A program made the translations under genes and the position numbers. Shown one piece after another: positions 44,348-52,800 of a DNA stretch of 57,214 bases. The notes beneath the pieces were generated by a model, which worked only from the letters and a program-made list of their open reading frames with translations, did no database searches and had not been told where the DNA came from. The DNA comes from Lachnospiraceae bacterium UBA1760. GTDB lineage: Bacteria > Bacillota > Clostridia > Lachnospirales > Lachnospiraceae. The stretch is taken from positions 7,214 to 64,427 of the forward strand of contig DCHE01000059.1 of the NCBI GenBank assembly GCA_002314775.1, given 5' to 3'. Position 1 is the stretch's first letter. Every line of letters starts with the position of its first letter.

Positions 44348-45640
44348 TTATCCGTTGTCCGGATTATCATCACATTTCTGCCTAATAATCATTTTTCTTT
44401 TGACTAGTGATTGTAAGTCTTCATCACTTGTCAGCGTCACAAAGAGCTTCTGCTTAGGGTGCGGAGCTGATTCCATAGCATTTCCCTTTTCATCTTCTAT
44501 GGCACTAACCATGCAAATCAGGTTCCGATCATAGGCCATAACCTCAACCTCATCGCCAAGAAGGAACTTGTTTTTCTGTGAAAACTCGACCTTTATCACA
44601 TTTTTCGAATCGTCATCGCCAGAAATCACCTCAAAATCCTCAATCATGCCAATATAGGTATAATTTTTTATATATGTGTTGGAATCATATATCTGAGTCT
44701 CATGATCAGGCTTGCCAAAGTAGAATCCAGTTGTAAACTGCCTGAAGGTGCAGGCAGAAATCTCATCCTTATAGCTCTCGATATTCTGCTTATAAAGCTC
44801 TGGACTTTTAAGATAATCATCTATTGCTTTTCTGTAGGTTCTTGTCACTGCCGCAACATATAGTGCAGTTTTCATTCTTCCTTCAATCTTAAATGAATAT
44901 ACTCCTGCCTTTATAAGCTCCGGTATATACTCAATCATACATAAATCCTTTGAATTAAAGATATATGTTCCTCTTTCATCCTCTTCTACAGGAAGGTATT
45001 CTCCTGGCCTTTCCTCCTCAACCACTGAGAATTTCCATCTGCACGGATGTGTGCAGGCTCCGTGATTAGCATCTCTTCCTGTGAAATAAGCAGAAAGCAG
45101 ACACCTTCCAGAGTAGGAAATGCACATTGCTCCGTGAATAAATGCCTCTATTTCAAGCTCCGGATCACATTTTTCTCTAATCTCTGCAAGCTCAGCCATT
45201 GAAAGCTCTCTGGCAGCAACAACTCTCTTTGCCCCCATTTCATGCCAGTACTGGTAAGTAAGATAGTTGGTATTATTAGCCTGAGTACTGATATGTATCT
45301 CCATATTAGGAAGCATCTTTCTCGCCAAACTGAAGATTCCTGGGTCCGAAACAATAATTGCATCAATTCCAGTATCCTTTATCTCTTCAAAATACGTCTT
45401 AATTCCTTCAATATCATAGTTGTGTGCAAAGATATTGATGGTTACATAAACCTTGACTCCTCTTTCATGAGCATATTTTGCACCCTCTCTCATATCCTCA
45501 ATGCTGAAGTTATGAGCCTTCGCTCTAAGTCCAAAATGCTGACCTCCGATATAAACCGCGTCAGCACCATAATCAACTGCAACCTTAAGTACTTCCAAGC
45601 TTCCAGCTGGTATAAGTAATTCTACTACTTCGCCCTTCAT
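44348..45640 (-). CDS. trhP: Peptidase U32-family tRNA 5-hydroxyuridine synthase
   Basis: This is a U32-family protein like Bacillus YrrO/E. coli TrhP (YegQ), which introduces 5-hydroxyuridine at tRNA wobble position 34 using prephenate. Its 430 residues start with the TIM-barrel segment ELLIPAGSLEVLKVAVDYGADAVYIGG and contain IEAFIHGAMCISYSGRCLLSAY followed by the cysteines of GACTHPCRW, the iron-sulfur-type cluster region of the family. The C-terminal OB-like domain (about 345-415) is present. Its neighbour 104 bp upstream is TrmR, which methylates the product, so they form the mo5U pathway. AGAGAGGA precedes the ATG. Confidence 0.85.
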   Translation of the reverse strand: MKGEVVELLIPAGSLEVLKVAVDYGADAVYIGGQHFGLRAKAHNFSIEDMREGAKYAHERGVKVYVTINIFAHNYDIEGIKTYFEEIKDTGIDAIIVSDPGIFSLARKMLPNMEIHISTQANNTNYLTYQYWHEMGAKRVVAARELSMAELAEIREKCDPELEIEAFIHGAMCISYSGRCLLSAYFTGRDANHGACTHPCRWKFSVVEEERPGEYLPVEEDERGTYIFNSKDLCMIEYIPELIKAGVYSFKIEGRMKTALYVAAVTRTYRKAIDDYLKSPELYKQNIESYKDEISACTFRQFTTGFYFGKPDHETQIYDSNTYIKNYTYIGMIEDFEVISGDDDSKNVIKVEFSQKNKFLLGDEVEVMAYDRNLICMVSAIEDEKGNAMESAPHPKQKLFVTLTSDEDLQSLVKRKMIIRQKCDDNPDNG

Positions 45641-45671
45641 AATATTCCTCTCTGATTAATTATATTATAAT

Positions 45672-45697
45672 ATCGAGCCGACCTTCTCCTGCTCGAT
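45672..45697. promoter_or_regulatory. 7-bp inverted repeat upstream of trhP
   Basis: ATCGAGC and GCTCGAT flank a 12-base centre and lie directly before the AT-rich -10-like TATAAT region of trhP. It could be an operator or a leader hairpin. Confidence 0.35.
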
Positions 45698-45712
45698 TCG
45701 TATATACATAGA

Positions 45713-45736
45713 ATGCCATGTCCAAAGACATGGCAT
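45713..45736 (-). terminator. Hairpin after trmR, probable terminator
   Basis: A 10-bp perfect stem ATGCCATGTC/GACATGGCAT with a CAAA loop lies eight bases after the trmR stop. The downstream U content on the minus strand is low (TCTATGTAT), while the plus side is U-rich, so efficiency is uncertain. Confidence 0.55.
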
Positions 45737-45743
45737 CTTCCTT

Positions 45744-46388
45744 TTATTTTCTAACCGAAATTGCCATTCCATCTCCAAGAGATATTATGGCTGTTTCCAG
45801 TCTTGTATCATTTTTAATAGTGTAGAGATAATCTCTCATCCTGTCATGAATCGTCCTGTCCCTTTTAGTCACAAGAAAATGCGATTCAAGTATATCACCA
45901 CCCGCAAGGACGTTGTCCGACAGAATAACTCCTCCACTTTCAGTAAGTCTTATCACCTCTTCGTAATAATTGACATACTGCCCCTTGGCGGCATCAACAA
46001 AAATCAAATCATACGGACCCTTGAGCTCCTTTAACTTAATATTTGCATCACCACGAATCACATTGATAGTGCCATGCATTCCAAGTCTTTCAATGTTTCT
46101 TTCAGCAATGTCAGCCCTGTCCTCGTCAAGTTCAATAGTATCTATCCTCAGGTTACAGCTTCCATACTTCGCCATATATAGAGAAGAATAGCCAACTGCC
46201 GTACCTATCTCAAGTATCCTCGATGGTTTTTTCATCATGATAAGTACCTTCAGGAGTTCTCTTGCTTCTCTCCTAATTACAGGCACATTATCCTTTATGG
46301 CATTCTCGTATATTTCTCCCAGATATCCCTCATCATCCTTGTTGAAGGAATTGATAAAGGAGGTGATTCTCGAAAAATCTTCCTGCAT
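45744..46388 (-). CDS. trmR: tRNA 5-hydroxyuridine methyltransferase (YrrM/TrmR)
   Basis: This is a SAM-dependent O-methyltransferase of the catechol-OMT-like family. The 214-residue protein has the SAM loop ILEIGTAVGYSSLYMA, the acidic IELDEDRADIAERN, and FVDAAKGQYVNYYEEV with the family DAAK. In Bacillus the homologue methylates ho5U34 to mo5U34. Encoded in the same neighbourhood as the U32 protein, and four bases after the MltG-like gene, which mirrors the Bacillus yrrL-yrrM-yrrO order. Specificity is inferred from this synteny. Confidence 0.88.
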   Translation of the reverse strand: MQEDFSRITSFINSFNKDDEGYLGEIYENAIKDNVPVIRREARELLKVLIMMKKPSRILEIGTAVGYSSLYMAKYGSCNLRIDTIELDEDRADIAERNIERLGMHGTINVIRGDANIKLKELKGPYDLIFVDAAKGQYVNYYEEVIRLTESGGVILSDNVLAGGDILESHFLVTKRDRTIHDRMRDYLYTIKNDTRLETAIISLGDGMAISVRK

Positions 46389-46391
46389 CCT

Positions 46392-46823
46392 TTAATCCTC
46401 TTCGTCCTCGTCATCCGACGAATTTAGTCCACTGATTGTATCAAGAATTTCGCTGTAATTCATAGAAGCACTAAGTCCATACTTGCCAGCCTTAATCTTT
46501 CCACCGTAGCTTCCTATCTTCATCTTGGCTATCATGACATACTTATTCTCAATAATGCCCTTGTCATATAATTCGTCTGCGATATCCGAACTAGAGGAAT
46601 CAGGAAGAATCGTAACCACTTCAACGGATGTGGCTCCCGGATTCTTACATCCATCTCCGAACACCTCATATGAAAATGTAAAGGCAATTGTAAATGTCTT
46701 TATAAATGCATAAAAAATGAGTATATTTATAAGCAAACCAATGGAATAATGTAAAAGAGTCCTAAGAATCTTCTCTGCAGTTGGTTTACTTCTAAATCTT
46801 GCTTTTATTCTTCTTCGTGCCAT
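46392..46823 (-). CDS. Short MltG/YceG-like membrane protein
   Basis: This 143-residue protein occupies the place of yrrL (mltG) in the Bacillus order. A basic N-terminus (MARRRIKARFRSKP) precedes one membrane helix (about 24-50). A domain then resembles the LysM-like region before the lytic domain of MltG: VVTILPDSSSSDIADELYDKGIIENKYVM, then IKAGKYGLSASMNYSEILDTI. The catalytic YceG half (about 200 residues with the active Glu) is missing, and the protein ends in an acidic DDEDEED tail. It therefore cannot cleave peptidoglycan like MltG. It may be a regulator or a remnant. Confidence 0.75.
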   Translation of the reverse strand: MARRRIKARFRSKPTAEKILRTLLHYSIGLLINILIFYAFIKTFTIAFTFSYEVFGDGCKNPGATSVEVVTILPDSSSSDIADELYDKGIIENKYVMIAKMKIGSYGGKIKAGKYGLSASMNYSEILDTISGLNSSDDEDEED

Positions 46824-46840
46824 CTTTTTCTCTCCTTAAG

Positions 46841-46858
46841 ATGTAAGTCGCAGCCTAG
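46841..46858 (-). repeat. Intercistronic 18-bp motif, copy 1
   Basis: The plus-strand sequence at 46841-46858 matches that at 55468-55485 in 15 of 18 positions. In both places it includes the TAG stop codon of the preceding gene and sits before the ribosome site of the next gene. In copy 2 the motif forms GTAGG/CCTAC; in copy 1 the hairpin is weaker. Confidence 0.4.
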
Positions 46859-47184
46859 TCTAGATTATCAAACTCGATACCTTCCATAAGCCTTTTAAGA
46901 ACGTTCTGCATAAGCATCTGCAGTTTGTTTTCAGCTCCGATAAAATCACTTACCAAAGTATTGTGAATCAGTTCATCATTCTCATAAGCAAGCTGCATCA
47001 TATCATCGTAGATATTCTCAGATCCATAATTCTGTATGCTGTTGTTCCTTCTTTTAAACTCAACATATCTTGAATACAATTCCTCATGACTCTTAAGTGC
47101 ATTTCTGGTATAAACATACTGATTGTATTCCTTAGATTCTCTTATGATTTTATTCAGTTTTTCTGCTTCATAAGTAATATCCAT
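46855..47184 (-). CDS. YlbF/YmcA-family protein
   Basis: This is a small all-helical protein (109 residues) of the YlbF family. Bacillus members YlbF, YmcA and YaaT form a complex that affects RNase Y-mediated mRNA maturation and development. The family pattern is visible in YEAEKLNKIIRESKEYNQY, then YVEFKRRNNSIQNYG and a C-terminal helix ENKLQMLMQNVLKRLMEG. It lies 3 bp after the RNase J gene and before the MltG-like gene, so a tie to RNA decay is natural. No catalytic residues are expected. Confidence 0.8.
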   Translation of the reverse strand: MDITYEAEKLNKIIRESKEYNQYVYTRNALKSHEELYSRYVEFKRRNNSIQNYGSENIYDDMMQLAYENDELIHNTLVSDFIGAENKLQMLMQNVLKRLMEGIEFDNLD

Positions 47185-47187
47185 CGA

Positions 47188-48852
47188 TTACACCTCTGAT
47201 ATTATCGGAAGTATCATAGGGCTTCTCTTTGTTCTCTTCCATAAGAATTCCGAAAGTGAATCCTTTATACTTCCCTTTATCTTGCCCCAGTCAGAAATAT
47301 TTCTTCTAAGGCACACATCAAGAGCCTCCTCAACCACAAGCCTGCAGTCATCAAGAAGCGACTCCGATTCTCTAACATAAACAAATCCTCTTGATACAAT
47401 ATCCGGTCCGGCTAGAATCTGATTACTGTACTTTTCAAGAGTTACTACTACGATAATAAGTCCATTTTGAGACAAATGCTGCCTGTCTCTAAGAACAATA
47501 TTACCAACATCGCCAACACCAAGTCCATCAACTAATATGCCCTGGGCAGGAACTCTTCCTGTAACCTCAAACACGTCCTCTGATACCTCAAGCACATCTC
47601 CAGTTGTGAGAAGCTTGACATTCTCCTTAGGCACTCCCATCTCGATTGCAAGCTCGCTGTGTCTCTTTAAATGTCTGTACTCTCCATGAACAGGAATCGC
47701 ATACTTAGGCTTTGTAAGTGCATACATAAGCTTAAGCTCTTCCTGGCAGGCATGTCCTGAAACATGAGTATCCTCAAATATTACATGGGCTCCCTTCATC
47801 TCAAGCTCATTGATAATCTTAAATACTGCCTTTTCATTTCCAGGTATTGGACTTGAGCTAAATATTACTACATCCCCAGGTATAATTGCAACCTTATTGT
47901 GGATGGATGAAGCTATTCTCGACAGTGCTGCCATGTTCTCACCCTGGCTGCCTGTTGTTATAAGAACAATCTGATTGTCAGGATATTCCTTGATTCTGTC
48001 AATTTCAATCAAAGTGTTGTCCGGAATATTAATATATCCAAGCTCTATTGCGGTCTGGATAATATTAACCATACTTCTTCCTTCTACAACAACCTTTCTT
48101 CCATACTTAACCGAGGAGTTGATAATCTGCTGAACCCTGTCCACGTTTGATGCAAAGGTTGCAACGATAATCCTGTGATCTCTGTTGTCGTCAAATAATC
48201 TGTCAAAGGTTTTTCCTACAGTCTTCTCAGAAGGGGTAAAGCCTGGTCTTGTAACATTTGTAGAGTCTGCCATAAGGGCAAGAACTCCCTTTTTACCTAG
48301 CTCAGCGAACCTCGAAAGATCGATAGGATCACCAAAAACAGGTGTATAGTCAATCTTAAAGTCACCTGTATGAACAATAATTCCGGCAGGTGTATAAATG
48401 GCCAGTGCGGCCGCATCAGTTATTGAGTGATTTGTACGAATAAACTCTATTCTAAAACAGCCAAGATTTATAATCTGGCCAAAGGTTACTACCTTTCTTC
48501 TCACGTTCTGCATAAGGTTATGCTCGCGGAGTTTATTCTCAATTATACCCATAGTAAGCTTTGTTGCATATATAGGCATATTAAGTTCCTTCTCCACATA
48601 AGGAATTGCTCCGATATGATCCTCGTGACCGTGAGTAATCACAAGTCCCTTAATCTTATCTGCATTCTCCAAAAGATAAGTCACGTCCGGTATTACCAGG
48701 TCAATGCCCAGCATCTCATCCTCTGGAAATGATAGTCCGCAGTCAATTACTACGATACTATCCTCATACTCTATAGCGGTAATGTTCATTCCAATCTGCT
48801 CTAATCCGCCGAGCGGAATAATCTTTACCGGGTTACTTAAAGTGTTCTTCAA
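47188..48852 (-). CDS. rnj: Ribonuclease J
   Basis: This is a metallo-beta-lactamase/beta-CASP nuclease with 5'-exo and endonuclease activity in mRNA decay. Its 554 residues include HGHEDHIGAIPYV (zinc motif), HTGDFKIDYTPV, ALMADSTNVTRPGFTPSE, the beta-CASP core TTGSQGENMAAL, HVSGHACQEELKL and a C-terminal dimerisation domain with DCRLVVEEALD. The start is a TTG at 48852 with GGAGG seven bases upstream; an earlier TTG (48873) lies before that site. It lies directly before the YlbF-family gene and after ruvX. Confidence 0.95.
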   Translation of the reverse strand: MKNTLSNPVKIIPLGGLEQIGMNITAIEYEDSIVVIDCGLSFPEDEMLGIDLVIPDVTYLLENADKIKGLVITHGHEDHIGAIPYVEKELNMPIYATKLTMGIIENKLREHNLMQNVRRKVVTFGQIINLGCFRIEFIRTNHSITDAAALAIYTPAGIIVHTGDFKIDYTPVFGDPIDLSRFAELGKKGVLALMADSTNVTRPGFTPSEKTVGKTFDRLFDDNRDHRIIVATFASNVDRVQQIINSSVKYGRKVVVEGRSMVNIIQTAIELGYINIPDNTLIEIDRIKEYPDNQIVLITTGSQGENMAALSRIASSIHNKVAIIPGDVVIFSSSPIPGNEKAVFKIINELEMKGAHVIFEDTHVSGHACQEELKLMYALTKPKYAIPVHGEYRHLKRHSELAIEMGVPKENVKLLTTGDVLEVSEDVFEVTGRVPAQGILVDGLGVGDVGNIVLRDRQHLSQNGLIIVVVTLEKYSNQILAGPDIVSRGFVYVRESESLLDDCRLVVEEALDVCLRRNISDWGKIKGSIKDSLSEFLWKRTKRSPMILPIISEV

Positions 48853-48921
48853 GTTATTACCTCCAATTTTCAAGTTACGTTATATAAATAATCTCGTTCG
48901 ATTTGTATTCCTGATAATATT

Positions 48922-49368
48922 CTAGTCTTCAGTCTGATTTTTCTTTTTGTTGTGCTCAAAATCCAGATAATTCTGTAAAATGATTGCTGCAGCCATCTTA
49001 TCTATATACTCTTTTCTGCCACTTGCAGCAACACCTGTCTCCTTAAGGATTCTGTCAGCCTCAACTGTTGTAAGTCTCTCATCAACAAGCACGCAAGGAA
49101 GTCCGGTTCTTCTCTCCAAATCCTCCTTAAATGCAATAGTTGCCTCGGCTCTTTCACCCTCAGTATTGTTCATATTCTTTGGATATCCGAGAACAATAAG
49201 CTCTACGTCATTGTCTCTCATAATCTCCTCAAGCTTAGCATAGGTTTTTCTAAGCTTGTTAGCCTTCTCACGCTCAATAGTTATATATGGCTGTGCAGTG
49301 ATAAGAAGCTCGTCTGAAAGAGCCACTCCCACTGTTTTTGTACCATAGTCAAGTCCAATTATTCTCAT
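48922..49368 (-). CDS. ruvX: Holliday-junction resolvase-like / pre-16S rRNA nuclease YqgF
   Basis: This is an RNase H-fold protein of 148 residues. It has the family IIGLDYGTKTVGVALSD at the N-terminus (catalytic Asp), VLGYPKNMNNTEGE, LVDERLTTVEADRIL and the C-terminal DKMAAAIILQNYLD acidic site. Members process the 5' end of 16S rRNA, and others suggest a recombination role. Follows ireB in the conserved Firmicute yrzL-yrrK order and precedes RNase J. A 6-bp plus 4-bp nested hairpin lies in its upstream gap. Confidence 0.93.
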   Translation of the reverse strand: MRIIGLDYGTKTVGVALSDELLITAQPYITIEREKANKLRKTYAKLEEIMRDNDVELIVLGYPKNMNNTEGERAEATIAFKEDLERRTGLPCVLVDERLTTVEADRILKETGVAASGRKEYIDKMAAAIILQNYLDFEHNKKKNQTED

Positions 49369-49414
49369 TTTTCATCCGATCCCTGTATTAAAACTTTACA
49401 CGCAAAATCTGCCA

Positions 49415-49442
49415 AATCATATGATATTTTTATCAAATGATT
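49415..49442 (-). promoter_or_regulatory. Nested hairpin between ireB and ruvX
   Basis: AATCAT/ATGATT encloses GATA/TATC around an AAAAA centre. AT-rich; no U tract follows. Function unknown; it may affect the relative level of the two genes. Confidence 0.3.
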
Positions 49443-49473
49443 CAGCAAATTCTAATTCATAAATATATTACTT

Positions 49474-49731
49474 TTACTTAAGCTGAGTCTCAATGTAATT
49501 CTCCATAAGAACCTCAATGAGTTCGTCCCTCTCAGCCTTCATGATGAGACTTCTGGCATTCTTATAGCTTGTAATATATGTTGGATCTCCACTCATAATA
49601 TAACCAACTATCTGACTAACCGGATTGTATCCCTTCTCAGAAAGAGCCTCATATACTCTCGCAAGAATATCAGGGACCTCAATCATAGCCTCTTTTTTGA
49701 TATTAATATCCTGTGTATTCTGATTATCCAT
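49474..49731 (-). CDS. ireB: IreB family regulatory phosphoprotein (UPF0297)
   Basis: This is a small protein (85 residues) of the YrzL/IreB family, which in Enterococcus is phosphorylated by the IreK kinase and modulates cephalosporin tolerance. The conserved body reads EVPDILARVYEALSEKGYNP, then QIVGYIMSGDPTYITSYKNA, then IMKAERDELIEVLMENY. The N-terminal arm lacks the classic F/T run of enterococcal IreB but has potential Thr at position 6. I start at 49731 with AAAGGACGTGG upstream; an ATG at 49752 would include that site. It precedes ruvX as in other Firmicutes. Confidence 0.9.
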   Translation of the reverse strand: MDNQNTQDINIKKEAMIEVPDILARVYEALSEKGYNPVSQIVGYIMSGDPTYITSYKNARSLIMKAERDELIEVLMENYIETQLK

Positions 49732-49838
49732 AACACCACGTCCTTTAAACATATATTCGATATTCTACTATACTTTTAATAAAATATCAACCTATTATGA
49801 AATTCTTAAACATATTTAAGCTGTTTTAAAGCTTTATC

Positions 49839-49871
49839 GATACCCCCTTAAGTCAAAGCTCAGGGGATATC
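49839..49871. other. Strong 10-bp hairpin after polC
   Basis: GATACCCCCT (49839-49848) pairs with AGGGGATATC (49862-49871) with one G-U pair, around a 13-base loop. It lies 14 bp after the polC stop. No U run follows on the minus strand, so it is not a canonical intrinsic terminator. It may be a 3' processing or stability element. Confidence 0.5.
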
Positions 49872-49884
49872 ACAAAATCCTTTA

Positions 49885-52800
49885 TCAATCAAATATAAAT
49901 GTAAGCTGGCTGGTATCAGGCATATCTCCAAGAATTCCAAGTTCAGACATCTTTTCTATAACTGTTTTTGAAACCTTACTTCTGTTGTAAAGCTCCTCCT
50001 TGGACATAAACACACCGTCCTTGGCAGCTTCATAAAGCTGTTGGGCAGCCTTTTCACCCATTCCACCTATAGACGCGAGAGAAGGCATTATCTTGCCATT
50101 TATTATCTGGAACTTTACAGCATCTGCCTTGTAAATGTCTATCGGCTCAAACTCAAAGCCTCTTGCATACATCTCCTGAACCATTCTAAGGTCTTTTATC
50201 TTATCCTGATCCTTTGCTGTCTGCTTACTCTTATCCATCTTTCTAAGTGCATCTAATTCCTTGTCAAGATGCTCTCTTCCCTGACACATCATCTCATAAT
50301 CAAAGGCTGATGCTCTGATAGCAAAGAACGCACAGTAATAAGCAAGCGGATAATTAACCTTGTAGTAAGCAATTCTCCATGCCATCATAACATACGCCGC
50401 CGCATGCGCCTTAGGGAACATGTACTTTATCTTCTTGCAGGACCAGATATACCAGTCAGGCACTCCGTGACTGAGCATCTCATCCTCCATCTCCTGTGAA
50501 AGTCCCTTACCCTTTCTAACGCTCTCCATTATCTTGAAGGAAAGACCCTTTTCAAGACCCATATTGATGAGATAAATCATAATATCATCTCGACAACATA
50601 TCGCTGAGGACAGCACACATTTTCCTTCCTCAATAAGTGTTTTCGCATTGCCGACCCAAACATCAGTACCGTGTGACAGACCTGAAATTCTAACCAGGTC
50701 AGAGAAGCTCTGTGGGTTGGCATCGATAACCATCTGCATGGCAAAATCTGTCCCAAACTCAGGAATCCCAAGTGAGCCAAGTCTTGTTCCGCCGATATCC
50801 TCCGGTTCAATTCCAAGCGCCTTTGGTGAGTGGAAAAGTGACATTACATCCTTGTCATCAAGTGGAACTGTCTTCGCATCAATTCCCGTGATATCCTCAA
50901 GACGCCTTATCATGGTTGGATCATCATGTCCGAGAATATCAAGCTTGAGTAAGTTGTGGTCGATTGAATGATACTCGAAATGAGTAGTAATTGTCGGCGT
51001 AGTCATATCATTTGCGGGATGCTGAATTGGTGAAAAGCTGTATATTTCCTCATGAGTCGGAAGAACAATCATACCTCCCGGATGCTGACCAGTTGTTCTT
51101 TTTACACCTGTACAGCCGATGGAAATTCTCTCCATCTCTGCTCTTCTTTTTATAATTCCACGCTCATTGTAGTAATTGTAAACATAGCCAAATGCGGTTT
51201 TTTCTGCAAGGGTACCTATTGTACCCGCTCTGAAGGCCTTGCCCTCACCAAATATCTTTTCAGTGTAGGCATGGGCATTAGGCTGATACTCTCCCGAGAA
51301 ATTAAGGTCAATATCAGGCTCCTTATCACCCTTAAAGCCAAGGAAGGTCTCAAATGGAATATCATGTCCCTCCTTGTTAAGCTTGCCTCCGCATTTTGGA
51401 CATATCTTATCAGGCATATCACAGCCCGACATACCGGAAAATGCCTTAACCTCAGGCGAATCGAAATCAACATAATAACACTTTGGGCATATATAATGTG
51501 CCGAAAGCGGATTAACCTCAGTAATACCGGACATAGTTGCAACAAAAGATGAACCAACCGAACCTCTCGAGCCAACGAGATATCCGTCTTCATTTGACTT
51601 CCAAACCAGCATCTGCGCAATAATATACATAACGGCGAAGCCATTCTTGATAATCGAATTTAGTTCTCTCTCAAGTCTTTCAACAACGATTCCAGGAAGG
51701 TCAGGACCGTAAATCTCATGAGCCTTGTTATAACAGATTCTCGTGAGTGTCTCGTCAGAATTTGGAATTATTGGTGGCTGCTTGTCTGGTCTGACTGGAG
51801 ATATCTTGTCTATCATATCTGCAATCTTGTTGGTATTTGTAATAACCACCTCTCTTGCAAGATCAGAACCTAGGTATGAGAATTCCTCAAGCATCTCCTC
51901 TGTAGTTCTGTAATAAAGTGGCGGCTGTCTGTCTGCATCAGGGAAGCCCTTTCCGGCCATAACAATAGCCCTGTAGAGACTGTCCTCCGGGTCAAGGAAA
52001 TGAACATCTCCGGTTGCAACTACCGGTTTGTTGAACACTCTGCCCAGCTCAATCACTCTCTTATTAAGGTTCTGTATATCTTCAACCGAGTTAATGTTAT
52101 TATCCTTCTTGTCGATAAGGAACATATTGTTTCCTGTAGGCTGAATCTCGAGATAATCATAAAATCTTACGATTCTCGCTATCTCCTCATCAGTGTCATC
52201 ATTTACAAGTGCTCTATACAGCTCTCCAGCCTCACAGGCCGAGCCAATAATAAGTCCCTCACGATACTTATTGATAAGGCTCTTCGGGATTCTCGGTCTC
52301 TGGTTATAATATGTGAGGTGCGAATCCGAAATAAGTCTGTACAGATTAACTCGTCCAATCTCATTTTTAACAAGAATAATTCCATGATAATACTTGGACT
52401 TTCTAACAAAGTCCACAGAGGTATTACCGTATTCATTCAATTCATCTATAGTATCAATCTTTTTATCGCGAATAAGCTTCATAAGCTCAAGGAATATCTT
52501 CGCAGTCACATCAGCATCATCACAGGCTCTGTGATGGTGATTGTTTTTAAGATTGAAATAGTTACACATTCTGTCAAGATTAAAACGTCCAAGCTCTGGT
52601 ATAAGTACCTGTGCAATCGTCATGGTATCAAGTGATGTAAAATTGTACTCATATCCAAGATTTCTGCATTTTTCTCTTATGAATCCTGTGTCAAAGGACG
52701 CATTGTGTGCAACCAAAACAGAATCCTTACAGAACTCAAGAAACATAGGAAGAACAACCTCAATTGTAGGTGCGTTCATAACCATATGATCATTTATGGA

